Below, piece after piece: positions 1 to 8,656 of a DNA stretch of 64,000 nucleotides; the stretch's first letter is position 1, and each line of letters starts with the position of its first letter. The position numbers were made by a program, and so were the translations under genes. The notes below the pieces were generated by a model. It was given only the letters and a program-made list of their open reading frames with translations. It was not told the DNA's origin and did no database searches. The stretch comes from UBA4466 sp963925035 (lineage in GTDB: Bacteria > Bacteroidota > Bacteroidia > Flavobacteriales_D > Crocinitomicaceae): contig CAWUSK010000007.1 in assembly GCA_963925035.1 (NCBI GenBank), positions 114,975 through 178,974 of the forward strand, given 5' to 3'.

Positions 1-680
1 AGCTTTGCAGAATTATTTGTTGGGTAATCGTTCAAATCTCCCATGAATGCAATCATCGTTTTTGGACTATATTTTTGAACTGAATCAATGAATTCACGCG
101 CTGCAGTTGCTGCAATCATTCGTTTTGGTTCACTTGCTTCTTCACCACCGCTGCGACTTGGCCAATGGTTCACCATTCCCATGATCGTATCTTTTCCGAA
201 TAGAAATTTACCCCAAACGATATCACGACTTGGTCTGTCACCCTCAGGCATGTTGTAACGAATGATTCCTGACTGGATCAGTTTCATAGAGGTGCTGTCG
301 TAAATTAGCGCAACGTCAATTCCACGTTCGTCTAAGCTTTCGTAATGTACAACGCCGTAATTTGCTTTTAATTTATCATAGTTGACAATGTCACGAACCA
401 CTTGTTCGTTTTCAATCTCACAAATACCAATAATTAATGGTGAATTGAACAGTTCAAATACTTCATTGATGTGTTTTAGTTTTTCATTGTAACGCTCGTT
501 GTTCCATTCACGCTCTGCACTTGGCAAGAACTCTGCATCGTCAATTTTAGGATCGTCTTGCGTGTCAAACAGGTTTTCGACATTGTAGAATGCGATGCTA
601 CGTTTAGTTTGAGAGCAAGCAACAGAGCTAATACCAATAAATGCAAGGAAAAAATAGGAAGTAATTTTATTCAATTTCAT
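1..680 (-). CDS. Endonuclease/exonuclease/phosphatase family protein (3' end outside window)
   Basis: The reading frame starts at an ATG at 678-680 and runs leftward off the window, so the C-terminus is missing. The first 25 residues form a signal peptide ending near SSVACSQ, which could be a lipobox or a plain cleavage site. The mature part begins with IAFYNVENLFD, the N-terminal motif of Mg-dependent endonuclease/exonuclease/phosphatase proteins. It continues with CEIENE, NHWPSRSGG and FMGDLNDYP, the catalytic and metal-binding motifs of that fold. The protein is therefore probably a secreted or surface nuclease or phosphatase; the substrate cannot be told. It starts 8 bases after the wbqC-like stop and is probably the last gene of the dapB-lepB transcript. 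Confidence 0.85.
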   Translation of the reverse strand, partial: MKLNKITSYFFLAFIGISSVACSQTKRSIAFYNVENLFDTQDDPKIDDAEFLPSAEREWNNERYNEKLKHINEVFELFNSPLIIGICEIENEQVVRDIVNYDKLKANYGVVHYESLDERGIDVALIYDSTSMKLIQSGIIRYNMPEGDRPSRDIVWGKFLFGKDTIMGMVNHWPSRSGGEEASEPKRMIAATAAREFIDSVQKYSPKTMIAFMGDLNDYPTNNSAK

Positions 681-688
681 AATGTTTT

Positions 689-1297
689 TTATTTCGTTGG
701 TGGGAGAATCAAATTTCGCGCCATTGGTCCTTCACAAAAAATAACATCAAGGATGGAAAGGCTTAATTGGAAATTCTCATATCCAGGAAACACTTGAATG
801 TAAGGGGCTTTAATTTTCTCTTGAAATTCATCTTTCTGAACCAATGAGATACGCCGGTCATTTTCCTGTATTGGATGAAACTCTTTTGTCAATTCAATTT
901 TTGTCTCAAGGTACAACCAATCTATAACTCGTTGGGTGATGGCTGTATTAAAGATTAATAAATTATTTGTTTCGTTAAAAAGAAGTTCTTCCACTTCCAT
1001 GCTATAATACTCGAAAAAAGCCGAGGACTGGTAAGCACTTTTAATTGCGCGCCAATGTCTAATTCTCCAATTTTCCTCATCTGGCAGAATCACATTTTCC
1101 GTAGCTGTTTTTGAACCGTTCGGTTTTTTAGTTGGAATGGATAAAGATAAAACCCCATCTCCTCCAACAATATCACAGCGATTACGGTACGTTTGCTTTG
1201 GAAAATGCTCGTGCGCCTCAATTTGAATCAACGAATATTTCGCTAATTCTTTAAAATATGCAATACTTCCAAAATAGGAGGTAGGCAGGATCTGCAT
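689..1297 (-). CDS. WbqC-like family protein
   Basis: This 202-residue protein matches the WbqC-like family in length and in its N-terminal pattern: a short hydrophobic strand leading into SYFGSIAYF, then a Gln/Asn-rich basic stretch. Family members occur in O-antigen clusters and, in Bacteroidetes, next to lepB. The biochemical role is unsettled, and a role in surface glycan modification is only inferred. Its ATG shares one base with the lepB stop (TAATG), so translation is probably coupled. No signal peptide is visible, so it should be cytoplasmic. Confidence 0.8.
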   Translation of the reverse strand: MQILPTSYFGSIAYFKELAKYSLIQIEAHEHFPKQTYRNRCDIVGGDGVLSLSIPTKKPNGSKTATENVILPDEENWRIRHWRAIKSAYQSSAFFEYYSMEVEELLFNETNNLLIFNTAITQRVIDWLYLETKIELTKEFHPIQENDRRISLVQKDEFQEKIKAPYIQVFPGYENFQLSLSILDVIFCEGPMARNLILPPTK

Positions 1298-3195
1298 TAT
1301 TTGATGATGTTAAATAAACGTTCCCAACGAATTCCTTTGTAAGCGCTTTTTGAGAACCAAACCATGGAAGCTTTTCCAACGATATGATCCTCAGGAACAA
1401 ATCCCCAAACACGCGAATCGGCAGAGTTGTAGCGGTTATCTCCCATCATCCAATAGTAATTCATTGCAAAAGTATATTTCGTTGCTTTCTTGCCGTCGAT
1501 AAAGATTCCATCTGCTTTTTCAACCAATTTGTGACCTTCGTAAGCCGTGATAATTCTTCTGTACCATGCAATGTTGTCCTTATCAATGTTAACTGTTTGA
1601 CCTTTCGAAGGAATTTGGAATTTCGTAAAATTCGTCATCGTGTTGTTGACGTAGAAATCCTTCGGGTAAATATTCATATTTGCAATAATCTCACTTGTTG
1701 TAGGTTTTCTGTCCGTATCGCTGTATTGTCCCTCAATCACAGGTACATATCTTGCTTCAGGGAAAGAACGTTTCATTTGCGTCAATTGACTTTTTGTAAG
1801 ATTCATTACAAAAGAACTGTCATCCTTTCTGAAATAATCATTTCGTTCCATTTCCATTCCGTATTTACTGTCCATTGTTGATGAACTCGGAAGTAAAATA
1901 TTACTGAATGTGAACTGTAAATTTTGAAATTCAGTAACAACGGCTTTTTTACCATTTACATAAAGTACAGCATCTTTGATTTCCATCCAATCTCCTGGGA
2001 TTCCAACACAACGTTTGATGTAATTCTCGCGCTTATCTACAGGACGGTAAATGACACCGTAATGCTCGATTATTTGTCCCGTACTTTGTTCAAACGCAAT
2101 TTTATCTTCAGCTAGCATTTTACGCGCTTTTGACTTCCAAAGTGAAACGTGATCGATGTAATCTTGTCCATGTAAATCAATTACACGTTGCTGTGCATAT
2201 TGTTTGGCATAGTTGTCCAACTCCATCATGTTAAGCTGATTACCTTGATTTGCAAGAAGAATACTGTCTTTAAATTGAGAAGCTATTTTAGAAGTGAAAG
2301 CATTGTTTTCTCGCCACAAGCGCAATGCTTCGTTGTTTACAATTCCGTGGTAATCGTGTCCCATCAAGCCATTTGGCATACGTGGATCGTAAACTGCTGT
2401 ATCTCCAGAAGGATAATTAAAAACTACAACATCGTATCTATTTACCTTGCTAAATCCAGGCATACGCGTGTATTCTGAAGTTTCCAAAGTTGTATATGAT
2501 TTCACATCTACCCACGGAACAGTATTGTGCACCAATGGATAGGATAGAGGAGTAACAGGTACTTTCGGTCCGTACGTTAATTTATTTACAAATAAGAAAT
2601 CTCCAACCAGCAATGTTTTTTCCATCGAACCGGTAGGAATTTGAAATGGTTCAAAGACATATGTTCGAATAATACTTGCAGCGATTAAAGCAAACCAAAT
2701 GGAATCTCCCCATTCTTTTACTTTAGATTTTTTTCCTGGTTTGTGGCGAGTGACAGCGCTAATTCCAAGTGCAAGTGCATGGCCGATTACAGGAAGTGCC
2801 AAGAATAGAGCTAAATGATCTCCCCATTCACGGTCTCCCATTTCTTTACTGTTTGCCCAGTTTGTTTCGGGTAAAATTTTATCGTCCGAATTCGCAATCT
2901 TCGCCATGATAATATATGGGAAGAATACTCCTTGCAAAGAATCTACAAGAGAGAAATATCCAAAGCGACGAATGTAAGAAAGGTTTGCAACAGACCACAT
3001 CACTATGTGAACTCCGGGAAACACAAGTAACAAGGACCAAAAAGGTTTTTTACAACCTAACTTGAAGACAACATAATAATTGTAGACGGGAATTAAGGCT
3101 TCCCAAGGTTTTCTCTCAGCTTGCTCAAAACTTTTCCACCACAATGATAGGTAGGGATGCACAAGAATAAATAGGTAAAAATAAAGTACGTTCAT
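1297..3195 (-). CDS. lepB: Signal peptidase I, long Bacteroidetes form
   Basis: This enzyme cleaves N-terminal signal peptides from exported proteins at the outer face of the inner membrane. Residues 1-100 hold about three hydrophobic segments resembling the DUF5684 membrane region. A further hydrophobic segment (about 130-148) and the usual anchor (about 163-180) follow. The catalytic serine is Ser190 in PTGSMEKT and the general-base lysine is Lys394 in YIKRCVG. The C-terminal box GDNRYNSADSR is intact. At 632 residues it is about twice the usual length, because of the N-terminal membrane region and an insert of about 130 residues between the two catalytic boxes. It is three bases from dapB and overlaps wbqC by one base. 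Confidence 0.95.
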   Translation of the reverse strand: MNVLYFYLFILVHPYLSLWWKSFEQAERKPWEALIPVYNYYVVFKLGCKKPFWSLLLVFPGVHIVMWSVANLSYIRRFGYFSLVDSLQGVFFPYIIMAKIANSDDKILPETNWANSKEMGDREWGDHLALFLALPVIGHALALGISAVTRHKPGKKSKVKEWGDSIWFALIAASIIRTYVFEPFQIPTGSMEKTLLVGDFLFVNKLTYGPKVPVTPLSYPLVHNTVPWVDVKSYTTLETSEYTRMPGFSKVNRYDVVVFNYPSGDTAVYDPRMPNGLMGHDYHGIVNNEALRLWRENNAFTSKIASQFKDSILLANQGNQLNMMELDNYAKQYAQQRVIDLHGQDYIDHVSLWKSKARKMLAEDKIAFEQSTGQIIEHYGVIYRPVDKRENYIKRCVGIPGDWMEIKDAVLYVNGKKAVVTEFQNLQFTFSNILLPSSSTMDSKYGMEMERNDYFRKDDSSFVMNLTKSQLTQMKRSFPEARYVPVIEGQYSDTDRKPTTSEIIANMNIYPKDFYVNNTMTNFTKFQIPSKGQTVNIDKDNIAWYRRIITAYEGHKLVEKADGIFIDGKKATKYTFAMNYYWMMGDNRYNSADSRVWGFVPEDHIVGKASMVWFSKSAYKGIRWERLFNIIK

Positions 3196-3198
3196 GAG

Positions 3199-3921
3199 TT
3201 ATAATTTAATGACATCTTGCATGGTGAAGACCCCTTTTTTACCGACAATCCATTCGGCTGCAATAACAGCTCCCAATCCAAATCCTTTTCGGTTATGAGC
3301 GATATGTTTTATTTCAATAGAGTCAATTTCTGACGTATAATCAACTATGTGCGTACCTGGAACTCCGTCTTCTCGGAAAGAAGTTACCGCAACTTGTCCG
3401 TTTTGAACGCCTGGTGGAGTGTTTTCATTGTGAATCCATGAAGAATAGTCTTCGTTCTCAGCCAACATGTCATTTGCAATTGAAACAGCCGTTCCACTTG
3501 GTGCATCAACTTTTTGCTTGTGGTGGATTTCTTGTACACTTGGTTTGTATTCAGTTTTCCCTTCCATCAATTGAGCTAATCTTCTATTGATATCAAAAAA
3601 GATGTTAACTCCAATACTAAAATTAGAGGCGTAGAGTAAACTTCCATTTTTTTGGTGAACGATTTCCTTTACGTTGTCTAATTCGATGTTCCAAGCCGTT
3701 GTGCCTACAATAACAGGCGTATTGTTTTTGATGCAATGTTTGATGTGATTTACAGCAAAATGAGGCACCGTAAACTCAATCGCGACATCTACATTCGAAA
3801 AGTCAATTAATTCAATTGGAGATTGACTGTTGCTTTTGGCTACGATGGAGTGACCTCGAGAAATTGCAATTTCTTCAATTACCTTCCCCATTTTCCCGTA
3901 TCCAATAAGTGCTATATTCAT
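3199..3921 (-). CDS. dapB: 4-hydroxy-tetrahydrodipicolinate reductase
   Basis: This enzyme reduces hydroxytetrahydrodipicolinate with NAD(P)H in the diaminopimelate/lysine pathway. The N-terminal Rossmann motif is GYGKMGKVIE (residues 7-16). Further features are FTVPHFAVNH, GTTAW, a FSIGVN segment, and the substrate loop EIHHKQKVDAPSGTA containing the catalytic His and Lys. The 240 residues are slightly shorter than enterobacterial DapB but usual for Bacteroidetes. A complete promoter lies just upstream (3940-3969), so dapB heads the dapB-lepB-wbqC-nuclease transcript separately from parAB. Confidence 0.95.
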   Translation of the reverse strand: MNIALIGYGKMGKVIEEIAISRGHSIVAKSNSQSPIELIDFSNVDVAIEFTVPHFAVNHIKHCIKNNTPVIVGTTAWNIELDNVKEIVHQKNGSLLYASNFSIGVNIFFDINRRLAQLMEGKTEYKPSVQEIHHKQKVDAPSGTAVSIANDMLAENEDYSSWIHNENTPPGVQNGQVAVTSFREDGVPGTHIVDYTSEIDSIEIKHIAHNRKGFGLGAVIAAEWIVGKKGVFTMQDVIKL

Positions 3922-3939
3922 AGGTTTCTTGTATTAAAA

Positions 3940-3969
3940 CAAAAATAAAGTTTTAAGTATCACTCGCAA
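3940..3969 (-). promoter_or_regulatory. Promoter of dapB (TTG-N19-TATTTTTG)
   Basis: On the minus strand TTG (3967-3969) is followed after exactly 19 bases by TATTTTTG (3940-3947). This fits the Bacteroidetes -33/-7 consensus TTG and TAnnTTTG. The box ends 18 bases before the dapB ATG. It shows that dapB can be transcribed independently of the partitioning genes. Confidence 0.75.
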
Positions 3970-3997
3970 TAGTTTTAACTAAAATTAAACATCTTAA

Positions 3998-4573
3998 TTA
4001 TTTAATTCTTAAGGTTAAGCCAACGCCAACTGAGCGTTGATTCAAAACAACAGGGTCTACCGAAAGTGTAAGGTCAGGCGAAACATCGAAGGTAACAAAA
4101 TGTGCTTCAACACCCGCGTCTGCTAATTGTAATAGGTAAACTAAGGCAACTCCAACAATTGATAAATCTCTCCAACGACTATGTTGTTCATACAATGTCA
4201 AAACTCCTTGATCGTCATAGCTGCTCCATTTCGGGTCTCCAGGAAGATCGTCTAAACGCAGTTTATATTCTATTTTAAGAGCTGATTGAGCTTGTTGGTT
4301 GGATATTAAAAAGTAAGTAGTTGTAGCAAGCCCTGAATAAATCAATGGAACTTTCCAATATGCTTTACGCTGTCCTTTTGGCATTGCAATGTGATTGTAA
4401 ACCTGTCCCGCTCCAGGCAACGCAGCAGAAAGTATTAAGGCTGTGCGAATGGAATGGTGTTTTACGGAATCCTTGATAAATGATTTTTGTTTAGCGTCTA
4501 CTTGAAGTGAATCTTCTTGAGAAAAGCAAGAAAAAGTAAGTATACAAAAGAGTAGAGCTAGCCCTTTAATCAT
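3998..4573 (-). CDS. DUF5683 family envelope protein
   Basis: The 191-residue protein has an N-terminal signal peptide (about residues 1-18, ending FSCFSQ). It also carries the DUF5683 hallmark ALPGAGQVYN, followed by an aromatic-rich segment and hydrophobic stretches near 75-90 and 138-150. The family is largely restricted to Bacteroidetes, and its function is unknown. The gene overlaps the end of parB by four bases (ATGA), so it is co-transcribed and probably translationally coupled with parAB. That order is conserved in the phylum as I recall it. No catalytic motif is visible. Confidence 0.75.
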   Translation of the reverse strand: MIKGLALLFCILTFSCFSQEDSLQVDAKQKSFIKDSVKHHSIRTALILSAALPGAGQVYNHIAMPKGQRKAYWKVPLIYSGLATTTYFLISNQQAQSALKIEYKLRLDDLPGDPKWSSYDDQGVLTLYEQHSRWRDLSIVGVALVYLLQLADAGVEAHFVTFDVSPDLTLSVDPVVLNQRSVGVGLTLRIK

Positions 4574-5481
4574 TTGTTCAATAATTCCATGATTCTATTC
4601 AAATCAACTTCAGAATTGAAGTTAACGATAATTCTTCCGCTACCGTTGTCCGATTTTTTAATATCAACTTTCGTTGCCAATTGATCGCTCAAATGCTCTT
4701 TAAAAACGTATTCATTGTTAGAAATTGTAGTGGGAGCTACTTTCTTAGAAGCGCCTTTTTCTTTTGAGCCGGCAGCAGCTATTTCTTCTCCACGTATCAA
4801 TGCTTCGATATCGCGAACAGATAATTTTTCTTTTACAACACGTTGAAATAAAGCGATTTGAGTACACTCATCTCCAGCACTAACTAAAGCTCTTGCGTGT
4901 CCCATTGAGATCTCCATGTTTCGAACTCCAGCCTGAATTTCAGCAGGAAGTTTTAACATTCTCAAATGGTTGGTAATACTTGTACGACTTTTAGATATTT
5001 TCTGACTTAATTGATCTTGTGTTAAGTCACACTCTTCAATTAAACGTTGGTAAGAAAGTGCAACTTCAATTGGGTTTAAATCTTCACGTTGAATATTTTC
5101 CACCAATGCCATTTCTAACATTGTTTGATCGTTTGCAATTCTTACGTAAGCAGGAACTTCAGTCAAACCTGCAAGTTGCGAGGCTCTAAAACGACGTTCA
5201 CCAGAAATCAATTGGTATTTATCACGACCTAACTTACGAACCGTAAGCGGTTGAATTATTCCGTGTGATTTAATGGATTCACTTAATTCCTGTAATGCTA
5301 CTTTCTCGAAATTTGTTCGAGGATTAAATGGATTCGCTTCAATGCTAGAGATAGAAATATTGGAAATAGATCCAACAATCCCGTTCCCACTGTTGTTTGA
5401 AGTTATATCAGTTTCAGCACCTTCTAATAATGCGCTTAATCCTTTCCCTAATGCAGATCGCTTTTTAGTATTAGAGCTCAT
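4570..5481 (-). CDS. parB: Chromosome-partitioning protein ParB
   Basis: This is the centromere-binding CTP-switch protein of the ParABS system, which loads onto parS and spreads along DNA. The N-terminus has the ALGKGLSALL motif that stimulates ParA ATPase. The ParB/Sulfiredoxin domain includes NPFNPRTNF and the nucleotide-binding box SGERRFRAS. A helix-turn-helix (DLTQDQLSQKISKSRTSITNHLRML, about residues 150-175) and a C-terminal dimerisation domain follow. The 303 residues are typical. It overlaps parA by 11 bases. Confidence 0.96.
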   Translation of the reverse strand: MSSNTKKRSALGKGLSALLEGAETDITSNNSGNGIVGSISNISISSIEANPFNPRTNFEKVALQELSESIKSHGIIQPLTVRKLGRDKYQLISGERRFRASQLAGLTEVPAYVRIANDQTMLEMALVENIQREDLNPIEVALSYQRLIEECDLTQDQLSQKISKSRTSITNHLRMLKLPAEIQAGVRNMEISMGHARALVSAGDECTQIALFQRVVKEKLSVRDIEALIRGEEIAAAGSKEKGASKKVAPTTISNNEYVFKEHLSDQLATKVDIKKSDNGSGRIIVNFNSEVDLNRIMELLNK

Positions 5482-6283
5482 TGCTAATGTTTATTTTTTT
5501 ATCCTCGTTAGAAATATGCGTCATGTTGTTTTTTTGCAACAGTTCACGTGTCAAGTTCAAATAGTTGATTGCACCTTTGCTGCCAGCATCGTGCATAATG
5601 ATTGTTTCTCCGTAACTTGGAGCTTCACCCAATTTTGTGTTTCGGTGAATTACCGTATCAAACACAATCTCTTGGAAGTGCATTTTCACTTCTTCCACGA
5701 CTTGATTTGCCAATCGAAGTCGTGTATCGTACATTGTCAATAGAATTCCTTCAATTTCCAAGTCTGTGTTCAATCGTCCTTGAACGATTTTAATTGTGTT
5801 TAATAATTTCCCTAATCCTTCCAATGCAAAGTATTCACATTGAACAGGAACAATAACTGAATCAGCTGCTGTTAAAGAGTTGACAGTTATTAATCCCAAA
5901 GAAGGTGAGCAGTCGATAATGATAAAATCATAATCGTCACGTATTTTCTCCAACGCAAACTTAAGCATATACTCGCGGTTTGGAAGGTTTATCATTTCTA
6001 ATTCAGCACCAACCAAATCAATGTGAGAAGGAAGGATATATAAATTTGGATTGTCTGTTTTTATGATTAATTCAGATGGATCAGCATCGTTGATTAAGCA
6101 ATCGTAAATATTGCGCGTGTTTTTTGGATCTAGGCCAACACCAGATGTAGCGTTTGCCTGTGGGTCTGCATCAATAATTAAAGTTTTATATTCCAAAACC
6201 CCCAAACAACCAGCTAAATTAATCGCTGTAGTTGTTTTTCCAACACCACCTTTCTGGTTTGCAATTGCTATAATTTTACCCAT
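5471..6283 (-). CDS. parA: Chromosome-partitioning ATPase ParA
   Basis: This Walker-type ATPase moves or positions ParB-parS complexes on the nucleoid. The deviant Walker A is KGGVGKTTT (residues 11-19), with the signature lysine present. The A' motif is DADPQANAT and Walker B is IIIDCSPSLG. The 270-residue length and lack of an N-terminal DNA-binding extension identify a chromosomal Soj-type ParA. It heads a parA-parB-DUF5683 unit. A weak -7-like box TATCTTTA lies at 6303-6310 on the minus strand, without a clear -33 partner. Confidence 0.96.
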   Translation of the reverse strand: MGKIIAIANQKGGVGKTTTAINLAGCLGVLEYKTLIIDADPQANATSGVGLDPKNTRNIYDCLINDADPSELIIKTDNPNLYILPSHIDLVGAELEMINLPNREYMLKFALEKIRDDYDFIIIDCSPSLGLITVNSLTAADSVIVPVQCEYFALEGLGKLLNTIKIVQGRLNTDLEIEGILLTMYDTRLRLANQVVEEVKMHFQEIVFDTVIHRNTKLGEAPSYGETIIMHDAGSKGAINYLNLTRELLQKNNMTHISNEDKKINISNEL

Positions 6284-6422
6284 TCATCCTATAATTGAAG
6301 TCTAAAGATACGCTTATTGATACTGTAAAACGATTAAAACCACAAGGAGTTATCAACGGTTTTTTTGTTAAAACCTTGTGCAAAAGAATATTTGAGATTA
6401 AAAATCGACTTAACAATTTGAA

Positions 6423-6752
6423 TTATAGGTCGTCAAAAGAGACTTCCGTGTAGCTTTTTATCGAATCATCAGTTGATTCATTCGGTTCGATAGCGTATTC
6501 ACCAGTTTCTGCTAATTCTCCAATCTTATCGATTGCATCTACCAAGCCGACTTTGAATTTTTCAAAATCCTCCTTGTACAAAAATATTTTGTGCTTTTGG
6601 TAGCTTTCTCGACCTTCAACAAAGCTTTTTTTACTTTCTGTAATGGTGATGTAAAGGTCATTTCCTTTCGTTGATTTAACGTCAAAAAAGTAGGTTCTTT
6701 TTCCTGCTCTTACCACTTTAGAATAGACTTCATTATTCTTATCGTTCTCCAT
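6423..6752 (-). CDS. DUF3276 family, PUR-alpha-like nucleic-acid-binding protein
   Basis: The 109-residue protein has the DUF3276 pattern KVVRAGKRTYFFDVK followed by YITITESKK and a KIFLYKEDFEKF segment. Members adopt the PUR fold and bind single-stranded nucleic acid; the Borrelia relative is a DNA/RNA-binding regulator. The acidic C-terminus (about residues 80-109) is outside the folded repeat. It is probably an abundant cytoplasmic nucleic-acid-binding protein. It stands alone, with its own promoter at 6785-6814. Confidence 0.8.
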   Translation of the reverse strand: MENDKNNEVYSKVVRAGKRTYFFDVKSTKGNDLYITITESKKSFVEGRESYQKHKIFLYKEDFEKFKVGLVDAIDKIGELAETGEYAIEPNESTDDSIKSYTEVSFDDL

Positions 6753-6784
6753 AACCTTCTCGCCTTTAAATTAGTTGTGCTTAA

Positions 6785-6814
6785 CAAATATGCATTTTTT
6801 TTTTCAAAAAGCAA
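6785..6814 (-). promoter_or_regulatory. Promoter of the DUF3276 gene (TTG-N19-CATATTTG)
   Basis: On the minus strand TTG (6812-6814) is followed after 19 bases by CATATTTG (6785-6792), one mismatch from TAnnTTTG. An A-rich spacer lies between them. The box ends 32 bases before the start codon. Confidence 0.6.
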
Positions 6815-6822
6815 ATTGTCGG

Positions 6823-8610
6823 TTAGGCGTTTTCTTCAGCCAACTGTTTTTTATACATTTCAGCATAAATTCCGTTCGAGCTCATTAATTCTTGATGTGT
6901 TCCTGCCTCGTTCACGGCTCCATGTTCTATATTAATAATACGTGTTGCGTTTCGAATGGATGAAATTCTGTGGCTCACAACCAAAGAAGTAGTTGTTTTT
7001 GTTTTCTTCAAATTATTCAGGATGATTTCTTCTGTTTCTGTATCAACAGCGGAAAGACAATCGTCGAGAATTAATAGTTTTGGATTGCGAATAAGTGCCC
7101 TTGCAATACTTAAACGTTGTTTCTGTCCACCACTTAGATTCACTCCTCGTTCGCCTAAAAGCGTTTCAAACTTACTTTTAAACTCAATGATATTGTGGTA
7201 AACATGTGCCAATTTGGTCACTTCAGTCAAGCGTTCCTCTGAAACATTGCCGTCAACGCTTCCAAATTCTAAGTTATTCTTAATCGTATCTGAAAATAGA
7301 AACACTTCTTGCGGAACAATTCCTGTTTGATTTCTATATGCTTCCATGTTGATGGACTTGATATTTACGCCATCAATTAGAACTTCTCCATGGTCTGCAT
7401 CAATTTGACGCATCAATAGTTTTAATACAGTTGACTTCCCACTTCCTGTGCGACCAACAATTCCTAATGTTTCACCTTTTTCTAGTTTAAAGTTCAAGTT
7501 TTTAGCGGCTTGAATTCCTGAATTAGTATAGGTGTAACTAACGTTTTTAAACTCAATGACTCCTTGGAAATCGAATGGAGTAGTAGAATTGTTTACAATC
7601 TCTGGTGTAGTTTTTAAGAATTCATTTATTCTACCTTGACTTGCTGCAGCTCTCTGAGTAAGCGAGGTCACCCAGCCAATTGAAGCAAAAGGCCACGTCA
7701 ACATATTTACGTAGAAAATGAAAGTTAAAATGTTACCGGGTGTAATGGTATTATCATAATAAAGCAATCCACCAAGATAGATACAAACAATGGTGCTTAT
7801 TCCTATCAATAAGAAGATGGTTGGCATGAAAAACGAATTAACCAATACAAGCTTCATGCTCTTGTTTTTGTAGTTCTCGGCAGATTTTGAAAACTTAGAT
7901 TTCGATTCAATCAAACGGCTGTAAGCCTTGATTACACGAATTCCAGTAAACGTTTCTTGTGCAATAGTTGACATGTTCGATTGTTCTTCTTGTACGGTTT
8001 TACTGATCGTATTGATTTTTGAAGCGACTTTGTAAATGATAAATGACATAATCGGCAAAGGAACCAAGACGGCAATTGTCAACGGCACACTAATTGCAGC
8101 CATGCTAATAATAACAAGAATAGAGAGTACGGCAAGGTTTATCGTGTACATCACGCCTGGTCCTAAATACATTCGTACATAAGAAACGTCTTCAGAGATT
8201 CGATTCATTAAATCTCCTGTATTATTTTTCTTATAAAAGGAATAGTTTAGCTTTTGGTAGTGCTTGTAAATCTCGTTTTTCAAGTCATATTCGATCAAAC
8301 GCGACATAATAATAATGGTTTGACGCGTTAGAAATAGAAAAATACCTGAAATAAGGGACAGTAAGAGAAAATATCCACCAACTTTCATTGCATAAAACAA
8401 AAGGTCGTCAGGGTTGTTATTTGAAGACCATTTTGTCAATTGATCCGTCGTATCTCCAAAGAACTTAGGCATTTCCACTTTAAACCAGTTACTGCCAATA
8501 ATAAATAGGATTCCAAAAAGAAAACGCCATTTGTATTTAAAAAAATATTTGTTGAGATAGCTCAGTGACTTCATCCGATAATTTTCTATTTTTGCCGTGC
8601 TATTTTGCAT
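6823..8610 (-). CDS. MsbA-type ABC exporter (fused permease and ATPase)
   Basis: This 595-residue half-transporter has six predicted membrane helices in residues 25-320 and a C-terminal ATPase. Walker A is GRTGSGKST, the signature is LSGGQKQR and Walker B is LLILDDCLSAVD. The H-loop is VVSHRISS. It would act as a homodimer in the inner membrane exporting a lipid, drug or peptide; the substrate is not evident. MsbA lipid flippases and multidrug exporters look alike at this level. It is divergent from the dehydrogenase gene across a 46-base gap. Confidence 0.9.
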   Translation of the reverse strand: MQNSTAKIENYRMKSLSYLNKYFFKYKWRFLFGILFIIGSNWFKVEMPKFFGDTTDQLTKWSSNNNPDDLLFYAMKVGGYFLLLSLISGIFLFLTRQTIIIMSRLIEYDLKNEIYKHYQKLNYSFYKKNNTGDLMNRISEDVSYVRMYLGPGVMYTINLAVLSILVIISMAAISVPLTIAVLVPLPIMSFIIYKVASKINTISKTVQEEQSNMSTIAQETFTGIRVIKAYSRLIESKSKFSKSAENYKNKSMKLVLVNSFFMPTIFLLIGISTIVCIYLGGLLYYDNTITPGNILTFIFYVNMLTWPFASIGWVTSLTQRAAASQGRINEFLKTTPEIVNNSTTPFDFQGVIEFKNVSYTYTNSGIQAAKNLNFKLEKGETLGIVGRTGSGKSTVLKLLMRQIDADHGEVLIDGVNIKSINMEAYRNQTGIVPQEVFLFSDTIKNNLEFGSVDGNVSEERLTEVTKLAHVYHNIIEFKSKFETLLGERGVNLSGGQKQRLSIARALIRNPKLLILDDCLSAVDTETEEIILNNLKKTKTTTSLVVSHRISSIRNATRIINIEHGAVNEAGTHQELMSSNGIYAEMYKKQLAEENA

Positions 8611-8656
8611 GACGTTGTAAAAGTATATAATTGAGTTAACATTTATGCTCTAAGGT

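Noticed and set aside
1384..1881. 165-codon open frame on the plus strand
   Set aside because: It lies wholly antisense to lepB, has no family features, and reflects codon bias of the real gene.
5540..5555. Possible parS site (core TTCACGTG) inside parA
   Set aside because: Only about 9 of 16 positions agree with the parS consensus TGTTTCACGTGAAACA and the arms are not symmetric. It is probably coding sequence by chance.
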